Numbered from the stretch's first letter, positions 46,940 through 56,717 are shown. The stretch: 64,000 bases of DNA from Flavobacteriaceae bacterium Ap0902 (GCA_009835005.1 WTFG01000001.1:62001-126000); one strand, 5' to 3'. Notes: generated by a model from the letters alone, not told the origin. A program made the numbers and translations.

Positions 46940-49015
46940 ATGGAGAATCGGCAATCTGAGTTTATTAAATTAGAAGAGATATTTGAAAATTATTTTTCTG
47001 ATAATGCTTTATGGGAGAATAAACCAGATAATATCAGCCTGCTTGTTGATATCATTTCTATATTTAGGTCCCAGAAAAGTAAAAATTTGCAGGAAGTGAG
47101 TTTTTTACCCCTGATAGAACTTCTCCAAAATAATGCTACTTATAAGAATGAGTTTGCCAGGTATGTGAAGGAATTATTAGAGGGCAAAAATTTTGTGAAA
47201 ATCATTACAGATGTAGGAATTTATAGTACAGATAGTTTTGCAGGAGAATTTAGAAGCAAACTCTATAATCAATTATTACCAGAACCAGCCAGTTATGATA
47301 GTGTTAGATATATTCTTAGTCAGATATTCTTTCATAAATCCGATCATGATTGGGTAAAGAGAATTCCTTATGGTGAGGTTCAAATTTTATTTAATTTGAT
47401 TTCTCCTCCGTTGATCAATGAGGACTTTGCTAAAAAAAGTCTAATTTCACAATTAATTCATGGGCTAGAGATACTAACCTTGCGTATTTGTGGCAAAGCT
47501 TTAGAGAAAGAAATCATTAAAATTTTGCCAGAATTGGATGAAATGAATAGTCCTTTTTTAGCATTGCATAATGAGTTAGAAGAGTTAAGGATTTTAATTT
47601 CTCAAGAAAAAAAATTATTAGACCCAGAAGGTTTAGCCTATAAACAGACACAAGTCATTTTAACACAATGCAGAGAGTATATTAACAAAGCCTATAAAAA
47701 TGCTACTAAATATGGGATTTCACTGGGTGTTAATAAAGATTTATCTAGAATAAAACAGCAACTTGCTAGAATAGAGGAAACCTTGCCTATTCTCACCGTT
47801 AGAAATGATCAGGGGTACGAAGGCAATACCATAGATTTGTTTCTTAAATTAATTCTATATAATGCACAACGCAAGAACTTAAACGATTTTTTGAATGATA
47901 CAGGACATTTATTTGCTTATGAAATTACATCACATACAGCTAGAACTGGCTTCAAATATATCTCTAGTGATCGCAAAGAGTATCTGAAAATGCTTTGTGA
48001 TGCACTGGGTGGGGGTTTCGTTGTAGGATTGATGTGCATTACCAAACTTATGTTATCTCATGTGGAAGCAAGTCAATTTGGGCATGCTTTTCTATATAGT
48101 GCCAATTATGCTATAGGTTTTGTTATTCTCTATTTATTAGGCTTTACATTAGCGACCAAACAACCTGCGATGACAGCATCTACATTAGTTACTTATTTGG
48201 AATATGGGCTTAAAAAGGATTTAAAGGATAATTATAGATATAAAAAGTTCGCAGGATTTTTCGCACAACTTATTCGTACACAGTTTATAGCCTTTTTTGG
48301 AAATGTCATCATGGCTCTGCCTATTGCTTTGGGTGGTGCATGGCTACTCCTATCTGTCTTTGATTATAATGTCGCCATTGATGATACAGAACATCTTTTT
48401 CATAATCTGAATCCAATTAAATCTTTGGCGATATTACACGCAGCCATAGCAGGTTTTTATTTATTTCTATCTGGCTTGATCGCGGGAAATGTTTCCAACC
48501 GCAATAAATTCTATGGAATAGAAAAAAGAATCACAGATTTCCCTTTGCTTAAAAAAACTTTTGGCAAAGAAAAAGCAAAAAAGATTGGTGCCTGGTTTAT
48601 TCATTATTGGCCAGGAATCATGTCTAATATGTGGTTTGGTATTTTCATGGGAACAACGGCTTCTATAGGCGTATTTATGGGTCTCTTTATAGATGTTCGC
48701 CATATCACATTTAGCGCAGGAAATTTAGGGCTTGCGATTATGGGAAATAATATGTCTATAACTACAGGACAATTATTGATGTCTTTGATTGGTATTTTTT
48801 TGATAGGTGTTATGAATTTTAGTGTAAGTTTCTCTCTCTCATTAATCACGGCTTTCAAAGCTAGGAAAGTTCCTTTTAGAGAAATTAAACCTTTGATATA
48901 TTCTGTATTTAAATATTTCACCTATCACCCAACGGAATTTTTGATACCACCTATCAAAGAATCAGAAGATAATATAACAGAGGAAATCATAGAAACCGAA
49001 AAAGAGAAGAAATAA
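46940..49015 (+). CDS. SpecificRecomb (Gcr-like) family membrane protein
   Basis: 691 aa. Databases label this family 'site-specific recombinase' after a gonococcal gene. The N-terminal half is soluble and helical. Conserved ITSHTARTGFKYISSDRKEY (around 320-340) precedes about six membrane helices (near 355, 390, 455, 505, 560 and 610). No tyrosine- or serine-recombinase active site is visible, so the recombinase label is doubtful; a membrane role fits better. It is transcribed alone. Confidence 0.85.
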   Translation: MENRQSEFIKLEEIFENYFSDNALWENKPDNISLLVDIISIFRSQKSKNLQEVSFLPLIELLQNNATYKNEFARYVKELLEGKNFVKIITDVGIYSTDSFAGEFRSKLYNQLLPEPASYDSVRYILSQIFFHKSDHDWVKRIPYGEVQILFNLISPPLINEDFAKKSLISQLIHGLEILTLRICGKALEKEIIKILPELDEMNSPFLALHNELEELRILISQEKKLLDPEGLAYKQTQVILTQCREYINKAYKNATKYGISLGVNKDLSRIKQQLARIEETLPILTVRNDQGYEGNTIDLFLKLILYNAQRKNLNDFLNDTGHLFAYEITSHTARTGFKYISSDRKEYLKMLCDALGGGFVVGLMCITKLMLSHVEASQFGHAFLYSANYAIGFVILYLLGFTLATKQPAMTASTLVTYLEYGLKKDLKDNYRYKKFAGFFAQLIRTQFIAFFGNVIMALPIALGGAWLLLSVFDYNVAIDDTEHLFHNLNPIKSLAILHAAIAGFYLFLSGLIAGNVSNRNKFYGIEKRITDFPLLKKTFGKEKAKKIGAWFIHYWPGIMSNMWFGIFMGTTASIGVFMGLFIDVRHITFSAGNLGLAIMGNNMSITTGQLLMSLIGIFLIGVMNFSVSFSLSLITAFKARKVPFREIKPLIYSVFKYFTYHPTEFLIPPIKESEDNITEEIIETEKEKK

Positions 49016-49019
49016 GAAA

Positions 49020-49053
49020 ACCCCAGAGACTTATATCAAATATCTCCGGGGGT
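49020..49053. terminator. terminator between convergent genes
   Basis: CCCC-A-GAGA (49021-49029) pairs with TCTC-C-GGGG (49043-49051), one mismatch. The minus-strand side is followed by TTTTCTTATTTCTT, so it mainly serves the glutamate-synthase-like gene. Confidence 0.5.
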
Positions 49054-49075
49054 ACCTACTTTTCTTTTATACGCT

Positions 49076-50575
49076 TCAAATGGCACAGACATCTGGATAT
49101 CGTTCATTAAATGCTACCACTTTATTGTTCATTTGTTTGAAGATAAATGTACGGTTTAGTTCCTCCAAATTTGTACATCCTGCGGCGGCAAATAACTCTA
49201 AGAAATCTTTAACCGTTTCTGCATGATAATTCGCCACTCTTTTATATTTATCTTTTACGACAAGACCCCTAACTAGAGAAGGATTATCTGTGGCAACTCC
49301 TGTAGGACATGTATTCATATCACATTCTAATGCTTGGATACAACCCAATGCCAGCATCATCCCACGTGCAGTATAGACCATATCTGCACCCAAACATAAA
49401 GCCTTGAAGATGGAGAAACCATCTATCAATTTACCAGCAACCATAATTTTAATTTCATCTTTTAGATTGTATTGTCTCAAAGTATCTACAACAAATATCA
49501 AAGCATTCTCATACGGCATACCCACATGATCAGAGAAGATAATGGGTGCAGCCCCCGTACCCCCCTCTGCTCCATCTACTGTAATGAAATCTGGTGCAAT
49601 TCCCGTTCCAACCATCTGCTCACAGATCTCTATGAATTCATTTTTGTCCCCGATACAAATCTTAAAGCCTACTGGTTTACCTCCAGATAAATCTCTGAGT
49701 TGTTTGATAAACTCTAACAATGTTTTGGCAGAGTTAAATGCTCTATGTCCATTAGGAGAATCTACCTCTACGTGGGGTACTACCCCCCTAATTTTAGCAA
49801 TCTCTTCATTATTCTTCACCGCTGGTAAAATCCCGCCATGTCCAGGTTTAGCTCCCTGAGAAATCTTGACCTCAATTAATTTAACCTCTGGGATAGCAGC
49901 CGTCTCTTTAAATTTTTCTGGTGAGAAATTACCATCCTCTGCTCTGCATCCAAAATATCCTGTTCCTACTTGATAACATAAATCGCCTCCCTGCAAGTGA
50001 TAAGGAGATACACTACCCTCTCCTGTATTATGAAAGAATCCTCCAGCCTTGGCTCCTTTATTTAAAGCGATAATAGCGTTCTTACTCAATGCACCATAGC
50101 TCATAGCAGATATATTGAATATACTAGCATCATAGGGCTGTAAGCAGTCCTTACCTCCCACCCTCACTCTAGGTGGAACATCCAAAACTTTAGCAGGATA
50201 CATAGAATGTCTTGCCCATTCCATTTGCTCTCTCTGTAAATCATGTTCTGTCCCAAAAGGATGCTTGGTTCTTTCTAGTTTAGCTCTGGAATAAATATAA
50301 GCTCTTTGATTCCTATTAAGAGGTTTTCCTTCTGTATCATGTTCCACAAAATATTGTCTAATTTCTGGACCAATACCCTCTAAAATATAACGTAGATGAC
50401 CAATGACTGGGAAGTTTCGTAATATGGAATGTTTGGATTGCGTGATGTCATAAACCCCAATAATAATAAGCAAAATAGACACGCCTACCAAGGAGAAAAT
50501 GGTATATTTCACAAAGCATATTAATACTACTAAGGAAATAAAAACTGCCGTAAGAAACCGAGTTACATTTTTCAT
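49076..50575 (-). CDS. FMN-binding glutamate-synthase-like protein
   Basis: 499 aa. Two N-terminal membrane helices (about 7-40) precede a glutamate-synthase FMN-barrel domain (about 100-480) with SAMSYGALSKNAI, GHGGILPAVK, DGAEGGTGAAP and the Cys cluster CDMNTCPTGVAT. The glutaminase domain is absent, so it is not a full GltB. The in vivo reaction of such stand-alone membrane versions is not clear. Confidence 0.88.
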   Translation of the reverse strand: MKNVTRFLTAVFISLVVLICFVKYTIFSLVGVSILLIIIGVYDITQSKHSILRNFPVIGHLRYILEGIGPEIRQYFVEHDTEGKPLNRNQRAYIYSRAKLERTKHPFGTEHDLQREQMEWARHSMYPAKVLDVPPRVRVGGKDCLQPYDASIFNISAMSYGALSKNAIIALNKGAKAGGFFHNTGEGSVSPYHLQGGDLCYQVGTGYFGCRAEDGNFSPEKFKETAAIPEVKLIEVKISQGAKPGHGGILPAVKNNEEIAKIRGVVPHVEVDSPNGHRAFNSAKTLLEFIKQLRDLSGGKPVGFKICIGDKNEFIEICEQMVGTGIAPDFITVDGAEGGTGAAPIIFSDHVGMPYENALIFVVDTLRQYNLKDEIKIMVAGKLIDGFSIFKALCLGADMVYTARGMMLALGCIQALECDMNTCPTGVATDNPSLVRGLVVKDKYKRVANYHAETVKDFLELFAAAGCTNLEELNRTFIFKQMNNKVVAFNERYPDVCAI

Positions 50576-50686
50576 TTATTATAAAATAAGATTATAAGAT
50601 AAAGATAGATAAGTTTATACTATATTACAAGCGCATGCTATTTGTAATATAGTTTTTATAAATTAGTTCTATAAATCTCAGTTACC

Positions 50687-51115
50687 ATGATTAACTTCTT
50701 TTCTGAAACCAAATTTGAATTACAAGATCAGGAATTCTATAATGATTGGCTATATGCAAGTGTAGACCAACATAATTATGAAATTAATGACATTAACTAT
50801 ATCTTCTGTGATGATAAATATTTATTAGAAATTAATAAAAAACATTTGAATCACGACTATTATACAGACATTATAACGTTTGACTATACAATAGGCAACA
50901 AGTTACAGGGAGATATATTTATTAGCATAGATAGAGTAGCAGATAATGCTTATAATTATGATACCACCTTTGATAATGAGTTAGCAAGGGTGATGATTCA
51001 TGGCTTATTGCATATGATGGGGTATAAGGATAAAACAAATCAGGAACAAGAAAAAATGAGATTGGCAGAAAACGATTGTTTATCATTTTTAAATGTATCA
51101 AATGAAGAAGAATAG
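50687..51115 (+). CDS. ybeY: endoribonuclease YbeY
   Basis: 142 aa zinc RNase for 16S rRNA 3'-end maturation and ribosome quality control. The metal motif reads HGLLHMMGYKDK; the first two His are present but the third position (usually HxxxxxH ending GYDH) is Lys-Asp. I remember GYKDK as normal in Bacteroidota, so the enzyme is probably active. Its end overlaps the patatin gene. Confidence 0.95.
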   Translation: MINFFSETKFELQDQEFYNDWLYASVDQHNYEINDINYIFCDDKYLLEINKKHLNHDYYTDIITFDYTIGNKLQGDIFISIDRVADNAYNYDTTFDNELARVMIHGLLHMMGYKDKTNQEQEKMRLAENDCLSFLNVSNEEE

Positions 51116-53291
51116 CGTATGGTTTTTTTTTATTTTTCTTGTGGTGGCGTCTTTTGCTTATGCCCAGGAGGATAAGGAAGATTTAAAAATTGGTCTGGTT
51201 TTGAGCGGAGGTGGTGCAAAAGGGTTTGCGCATATTGGCGTATTAGAGGTAATAGAGGAATCTGGATTGGAAATAGACTATATTGGTGGCACAAGCATGG
51301 GGGCTGTTGTAGGTGCATTATATGCTAGTGGATATAATACAGATCAACTCAAAAAAATCATTCAAAATATTGACTTAAATGAAACCATATTTGATGGGCA
51401 GACCAGAGACAAAACCCCATTTTTCTCCAAAACCCATGAAGAAAAATACATTATATCCTTGGAATTTGATAATTTGAAATTAAGGCTACCTACCTCTATC
51501 TCTACTGGTCAAGGCACATTTAACATCATTACAGAATATCTATCTCATGTCCATGAAGTTAAGGACTTTAGTCAACTACCGATTCCATTTATTTGTATTG
51601 GAACAAATCTGGAAACTGGAGAGCAAAAAATATTTAAAAGTGGATTTCTGCCAGATGCGGTGACTGCAAGTGCAGCGTATCCCACCTTATTTAGACCTGT
51701 AGAAATAGATAGTTCCTACTATGTAGATGGTGGAATTAAAAATAATTATCCAGCACAAGAAGTATTGGATATGGGTGCAAACTACCTCATTGGTGTAGAC
51801 CTTGGAGCAGGTCTTATGGACTATAATGAAATTACAGATGCCACGGGCGTTATAGAGCAAATTGTATCTTTTGGCATAGAAGAAAAAACGGAACAACAGC
51901 GTAACTTAATCAATCTCCCCATAATCCCAGCCGTTAAAAATATTTCTGTAACTAGTTTTGAATTAAGGGATAGCATTTTCCAAGAAGGTTACAAAGCTGC
52001 CCTTAAAGTTAAACCTATATTGGATAGCCTACAGATGGTGAAGGGAAAAACGTATCACAAACCACCGTTGGCTAAAGATTCTGTATTCACCATTACTAAT
52101 ATTAATCAACATGGTCTTGAACAGTATAGCGAGGGTTATGTATTGGGGAAATTGGGGATTCAACCACCACAACGCGTATCCTATGAAAATATTATAGAAG
52201 GTGTTAATTCCTTATATGCTACACAGAATTTTACAAAAATCGATCATAGGCTATCTGTAGACGGGAATAATAGAACCTTAAACTTATTTTTTAAAGAAAA
52301 CAAAAGGCAATTTAATTTACGTTTTGGACTACATTATGACAAGTTATTCAAAAGTGCTTTACTGCTAAATTTTACCGCTAAGAATCTGCTTACTATCAAT
52401 AGCACCCTCTCTTTTGATGCTATTGCAGGAGACAATCCACGGTATATTTTAAATTATTTTGTAGATAATGGGATTAGGCCAAGTTTTGGAATTAATAGTA
52501 GTTTTTACCAATTTGATATTGCCCGATCTCAAAGCATTAATTCAGGTGATCCAGCGTTAATGTACAATTATAAATTTCGTAACTTTGATAGCAAGGTATA
52601 TACACAATCCACCATTGCAGAGAAATATGCTGTTGGGCTTGGCTTAAAACACCTTTATTTAAAAATCTATACAGATAATATAAGTCCTGACCACCCCTTG
52701 CAGTCTATAGAAAACAATTATTATTTAATTCCCTACGCATTTCTGAAAGCAGATGATAGAGACAACTCTTATTTTCCCTCGAGTGGTTTGTATATGGATA
52801 GTCAATTTAAATATTATGCGATTTCTGGAGATGATAATTTTGAGCCCACCTCTATTATTAAATCATATATAGAGTATAATCAATCTGTGACAGGAGGTTT
52901 GTCTTTTCAGGCTTCTGGAACGCTTGGTTTGACTTTGGGCAAATCCCTGCCAAAAGGTTTAAATTTTGGTCTAGGAGGTTTGCATAGACAAGAAATACTC
53001 AATACTTATAACTTTTATGGTTTACCCTTCTCTACAATTATAGACAGCAACCTTATAAGTATAGGGTCTGCGCTTCAATACAGATTAAATAAGAAACATT
53101 TCTTCCGTTACAACTTCAATGCAGCACATGTGAGCGATGATTATGTTTTTGAGAATCTAACCTTTGAACACACAGGGCATGGACTAACCTATGGCTATAT
53201 GAGCCCTATTGGACCTATACAAGGTAGCTTTGTTTATTCACCCACTCAAGGGAATATCATTTCCTATATATCCTTAGGTTACTCATTTTAA
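51102..53291 (+). CDS. patatin-like phospholipase with outer-membrane barrel (PlpD-like)
   Basis: 729 aa from ATG 51102 (an in-frame ATG three codons earlier, at 51093, gives MYQMKK). Signal peptide to about 22. The patatin domain (about 27-230) has LVLSGGGAKGFAHIG, GGTSMG (nucleophile S65) and VDGG (D209). A POTRA-like segment (about 318-390) and a 16-strand Omp85-type barrel end in SLGYSF. It resembles type Vd autotransporters, which carry a lipase outside the membrane. It overlaps ybeY by 14 bp. Confidence 0.93.
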   Translation: MKKNSVWFFFIFLVVASFAYAQEDKEDLKIGLVLSGGGAKGFAHIGVLEVIEESGLEIDYIGGTSMGAVVGALYASGYNTDQLKKIIQNIDLNETIFDGQTRDKTPFFSKTHEEKYIISLEFDNLKLRLPTSISTGQGTFNIITEYLSHVHEVKDFSQLPIPFICIGTNLETGEQKIFKSGFLPDAVTASAAYPTLFRPVEIDSSYYVDGGIKNNYPAQEVLDMGANYLIGVDLGAGLMDYNEITDATGVIEQIVSFGIEEKTEQQRNLINLPIIPAVKNISVTSFELRDSIFQEGYKAALKVKPILDSLQMVKGKTYHKPPLAKDSVFTITNINQHGLEQYSEGYVLGKLGIQPPQRVSYENIIEGVNSLYATQNFTKIDHRLSVDGNNRTLNLFFKENKRQFNLRFGLHYDKLFKSALLLNFTAKNLLTINSTLSFDAIAGDNPRYILNYFVDNGIRPSFGINSSFYQFDIARSQSINSGDPALMYNYKFRNFDSKVYTQSTIAEKYAVGLGLKHLYLKIYTDNISPDHPLQSIENNYYLIPYAFLKADDRDNSYFPSSGLYMDSQFKYYAISGDDNFEPTSIIKSYIEYNQSVTGGLSFQASGTLGLTLGKSLPKGLNFGLGGLHRQEILNTYNFYGLPFSTIIDSNLISIGSALQYRLNKKHFFRYNFNAAHVSDDYVFENLTFEHTGHGLTYGYMSPIGPIQGSFVYSPTQGNIISYISLGYSF

Positions 53292-53333
53292 TGCTTAACT
53301 AATTATAACACATATAATTTAATGCGTATTTAT

Positions 53334-53341
53334 TAACTTTG
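53334..53341 (+). promoter_or_regulatory. candidate -7 box for mnmG
   Basis: TAACTTTG, fits TAnnTTTG, 39 bp before the ATG. The parS-like site lies immediately downstream, so it would be in the leader. Confidence 0.4.
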
Positions 53342-53350
53342 CATTCTTAA

Positions 53351-53366
53351 TGTTTCACGTGGAACA
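53351..53366. promoter_or_regulatory. parS: parS site 1 (ParB binding)
   Basis: TGTTTCACGTGGAACA; on the other strand TGTTCCACGTGAAACA, an exact match to the widely conserved parS consensus TGTTNCACGTGAAACA. It lies in the leader of mnmG, 14 bp before the ATG. ParB spreads from such sites to segregate origin DNA. Confidence 0.85.
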
Positions 53367-53380
53367 TTCAAATTATATTT

Positions 53381-55249
53381 ATGTTTTTAAATGAATACGA
53401 TGTTATAGTAGTGGGGGGAGGCCACGCAGGTTCCGAAGCTGCTGCAGCGGCTGCCAACCTAGGGTCCAAAACCCTATTGATAACAATGAACTTGCAGAAC
53501 ATTGCACAAATGTCATGCAACCCAGCTATGGGCGGGATTGCCAAAGGACAAATCGTGAGGGAAATAGACGCACTCGGAGGATACTCTGGGATTGTAACAG
53601 ATCATACCATGATACAATTCAAAATGTTGAACCTCTCTAAAGGACCAGCTATGTGGAGTCCCAGAGCACAATCGGACCGGATGCGTTTTGCAGAAAAATG
53701 GCGAGATATTCTAGAAGAAACGCCTAATGTAGATTTTTATCAAGACATGGTCACCGGGCTTATCGTAGAAAATAATAAAGTCACTGGTGTCACTACAAGT
53801 TTGGGTCTAAAAATAAAAGCTAAAAGTGTTATTTTAACCAATGGGACTTTCCTGAATGGATTAATTCATATAGGAGATAAGCAATTAGGAGGAGGCAGAA
53901 TGGGTGAAAAACCTGCAACTGGAATTACAGAACAATTAGTGCACTTAGGCTTCGAGTCTGGCAGAATGAAAACAGGAACACCCCCTAGAGTAGACGGAAG
54001 ATCTTTGGACTATTCTAAAATGATTATTCAACCAGGTGACGTTAATCCCAGCAAATTTTCTTTTATAGAAACACCTAAATTAACAGAACAAAGAGATTGC
54101 TGGATGACCTATACAAGCCCAGAAGTTCATGAAATCCTGCGAGAAGGATTTGATAGATCTCCTATGTTCAACGGAACTATACAAAGCACAGGCCCCAGAT
54201 ATTGTCCTTCTATAGAAGACAAAATACATAGGTTTGCCGAAAGAGAAAGACATCAAATATTTGTAGAACCAGAAGGCTGGAAAACAGTAGAGATATATGT
54301 CAATGGATTCTCTACATCACTACCAGAAGGCGTGCAGGCCAAAGCACTAAGAACAATTCCAGGTTTTGAAAAAGCCAAAATATTTAGACCTGGTTATGCC
54401 ATTGAATATGACTATTTTCCGCCAACCCAGTTAAAGCATACGCTAGAAACAAAGGTGATAGACAGTTTGTATTTCGCTGGCCAAATTAATGGAACCACAG
54501 GCTACGAAGAAGCGGCATGTCAAGGTCTAATGGCAGGTATTAATGCACACCTAAAGATCAATGAAAAAGATCCATTCATTCTCCAAAGAAATGAAGCTTA
54601 TATAGGGGTTCTAATTGATGATCTGATCACTAAGGGAACAGAAGAACCTTATAGAATGTTTACATCCAGAGCAGAGTTTAGAATTCTACTGAGACAAGAT
54701 AATGCAGATGAAAGATTGACCCCCCTTGGATATGCTCTAGGATTGGCAAGTGAAGAAAGAATGAAGCGTGTGGATGAAAAATTCAAAAAAACCCAAAACT
54801 TGATTAAGTATATTAAAAACACCTCTATACTACCAGACGAGGCAAATCCTATTATTGAAAGCAATGGTGGCAAAGGGATATCCCAAAGTATTAAAATGGA
54901 TAGCGTTGTCAAAAGACCAGAAATTAAATTAGAGGAACTTAAAAATGTCACCACTTTAAACACTTTTATTCAAGAAAACGAAATAGACCAAGAGGCGTTT
55001 GAACAAGCAGAAATTCAATTAAAATATGCGGGATATATTAAAAAGGAAGAAGACAATGCAGCAAAGCTTGACCGTTTAGAATATGTTAAAATTCCAGAAG
55101 ATTTCAATTTCATGGGGATTCATAATATTTCTAAAGAAGGTAGACAAAAACTAGAAAAAATTAAACCAACTACGATAGCTCAGGCCTCTAGAATAAGTGG
55201 GGTTTCACCTTCAGACGTCAGCATTCTTTTGGTTCACCTTGGTAGATAA
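53381..55249 (+). CDS. mnmG: tRNA uridine 5-carboxymethylaminomethyl synthesis enzyme MnmG
   Basis: FAD enzyme that, with MnmE, modifies wobble U34 of tRNA. The dinucleotide motif VVGGGHAGSEAAAA is near residue 10, then MSCNPAMGGIAKGQ, GEKPATGIT and GTPPRVDGR. 622 aa. Its ORF is bracketed by two parS-like sites. mnmG (gidA) is near the replication origin in many bacteria. Confidence 0.98.
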   Translation: MFLNEYDVIVVGGGHAGSEAAAAAANLGSKTLLITMNLQNIAQMSCNPAMGGIAKGQIVREIDALGGYSGIVTDHTMIQFKMLNLSKGPAMWSPRAQSDRMRFAEKWRDILEETPNVDFYQDMVTGLIVENNKVTGVTTSLGLKIKAKSVILTNGTFLNGLIHIGDKQLGGGRMGEKPATGITEQLVHLGFESGRMKTGTPPRVDGRSLDYSKMIIQPGDVNPSKFSFIETPKLTEQRDCWMTYTSPEVHEILREGFDRSPMFNGTIQSTGPRYCPSIEDKIHRFAERERHQIFVEPEGWKTVEIYVNGFSTSLPEGVQAKALRTIPGFEKAKIFRPGYAIEYDYFPPTQLKHTLETKVIDSLYFAGQINGTTGYEEAACQGLMAGINAHLKINEKDPFILQRNEAYIGVLIDDLITKGTEEPYRMFTSRAEFRILLRQDNADERLTPLGYALGLASEERMKRVDEKFKKTQNLIKYIKNTSILPDEANPIIESNGGKGISQSIKMDSVVKRPEIKLEELKNVTTLNTFIQENEIDQEAFEQAEIQLKYAGYIKKEEDNAAKLDRLEYVKIPEDFNFMGIHNISKEGRQKLEKIKPTTIAQASRISGVSPSDVSILLVHLGR

Positions 55250-55264
55250 TTTTAAATTTTGAAA

Positions 55265-55280
55265 CGTTCCACGTGAAACA
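55265..55280. promoter_or_regulatory. parS: parS-like site 2, overlapping a start codon
   Basis: CGTTCCACGTGAAACA: 15 of 16 match the parS consensus (first base differs). The GTG at 55273-55275, the only plausible start of the next gene, sits inside it. Confidence 0.75.
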
Positions 55281-56118
55281 AATCCCTAAACAAGTAAAAG
55301 ACTTCCTTGTAAGTCATGAAGAATTTGAACTTAAAAAATCTACTCAATATGATGAATTATTATATACCTACCCTACTCCACCTTTAGAAAAATTAGGAGC
55401 ATATTACGAAAGTGATGATTATATTTCTCATGAAGATAACGCCCAAGGTATCATGAATAAACTTTATTATTGGGTAAAACAATATAATTTAAAATTCAAA
55501 AAAGATCTATTTCCTGTTTCTAAGAACAAGAAATTACGCACATTGGATTATGGTTGTGGCACGGGTGATTTTGTGCAATATTTAAATCGATATAATTATG
55601 ACGCTTATGGTTTAGAGCCTAACCCAAAAGCCTTCGCTTTAGCTTCTAAAAAAAATCCTGCTAAAATATTTAGAGATAGTTCTTTGATTCTAAAAGAAAA
55701 ATTTGATGTTATCACCTTATATCATGTGCTAGAACATATCCCTAATTTAGAAGAAGAAATTAATAATATAATAAACGCTCTATCACCAGATGGTAAATTA
55801 TTTATAGCTGTCCCCAATTATAAATCTTTCGATGCAACTTATTATAAAGAGTATTGGGCGGCTTATGATGTTCCCAGACATCTGTGGCATTTTTCTGAGA
55901 AAACAATTGTAGGTATATTCTCTCAGTTTGGCATGGTTATAGAATCTATATACCCATTGTGGTTTGATTCATTTTACATAAGTTTAATCTCTGAGAAGTA
56001 TAAAAGAAATAAGTTAGGATTTATCACCGCACCAATTATTGGGCTGATATCAAATCTTAAAGCATGTAGAACAGGAGAATATTCATCTAAAATTTATCAA
56101 ATCACAAAGAAAAATTAA
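55273..56118 (+). CDS. class I SAM-dependent methyltransferase
   Basis: 281 aa. The SAM motif DYGCGTGDF lies around 96-104, followed by DVITLYHVLEHI and LFIAVPN. Substrate unknown; relatives next to mnmG are common in Flavobacteriia as I remember them. The start is GTG 55273 within parS-like site 2. The frame is closed by TAG at 55243-55245, and no ATG, GTG or TTG codon lies in frame between that stop and the GTG. It follows mnmG by 23 bp and is probably co-transcribed. Confidence 0.88.
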   Translation: MKQIPKQVKDFLVSHEEFELKKSTQYDELLYTYPTPPLEKLGAYYESDDYISHEDNAQGIMNKLYYWVKQYNLKFKKDLFPVSKNKKLRTLDYGCGTGDFVQYLNRYNYDAYGLEPNPKAFALASKKNPAKIFRDSSLILKEKFDVITLYHVLEHIPNLEEEINNIINALSPDGKLFIAVPNYKSFDATYYKEYWAAYDVPRHLWHFSEKTIVGIFSQFGMVIESIYPLWFDSFYISLISEKYKRNKLGFITAPIIGLISNLKACRTGEYSSKIYQITKKN

Positions 56119-56127
56119 TTTAAAGCG

Positions 56128-56175
56128 TTTTAAGGAAATTTAATAATGGTAAATATATTATTGCCTTAAATTTTT
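56128..56175 (+). terminator. weak terminator after the methyltransferase gene
   Basis: TTTAAGG (56129-56135) with CCTTAAA (56164-56170), an inner AATAAT/ATTATT pair and then TTTTT. Confidence 0.4.
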
Positions 56176-56225
56176 CTTTTTTCGTCTTAAAAACAAAATG
56201 TGGACGTCAATTTTAATGAAATATT

Positions 56226-56699
56226 ATGAAAAAATTACAATTTTTAATGCTCGGGCTATTTTTTATGATAGCAAGTTGTACTACTAGTAAAGTAGCAAAG
56301 CAAACAGAAACAGGTTTACGTGGAGATTGGACACTAAGGCAAATCATTAATGACGAAGGTAACACTGTAGTAATTACAAGTTTATTGGGAAATCCTAATG
56401 TAGCATGTTTTGAGGGAAGTACTTGGCACTTTGTCGCAAATAATAATTCTGGCTATTATATATTGAATGGTGCGGGATGTGATTCTACAGAACAGCCTAT
56501 TAAATGGTATGTAGAAGAAGATGGCGCAAATACTTATTTCTGGTTTAAAAACTTAGAAGAGGGGTTGAAGGCAAAAGAGATTACCACTGGCTACAAAATG
56601 CGCGTAATATCTGTAGATAATTATCAAGCCCACCTTGTACAAGAGGTACCTTATGATGCTGGTAAATTAAACATCCACTATTATTTTGACAAACAATAA
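56226..56699 (+). CDS. lipocalin-like lipoprotein
   Basis: 157 aa. Lipoprotein signal peptide (MIASC, Cys about 18). The chain has GDWTLRQII, FEGSTWHF, and an all-beta pattern of small Bacteroidota lipocalin-family proteins. It directly precedes an OmpA lipoprotein (18 bp), a pairing often seen in Flavobacteriia. Ligand unknown. Confidence 0.8.
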   Translation: MKKLQFLMLGLFFMIASCTTSKVAKQTETGLRGDWTLRQIINDEGNTVVITSLLGNPNVACFEGSTWHFVANNNSGYYILNGAGCDSTEQPIKWYVEEDGANTYFWFKNLEEGLKAKEITTGYKMRVISVDNYQAHLVQEVPYDAGKLNIHYYFDKQ

Positions 56700-56717
56700 T
56701 TCTTTAAAATAAAAATT

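Noticed and set aside
46940-49015. SpecificRecomb gene as evidence for a mobile element
   Set aside because: No recombinase catalytic motif, no attachment-site repeats and no cargo genes; flanks are housekeeping.
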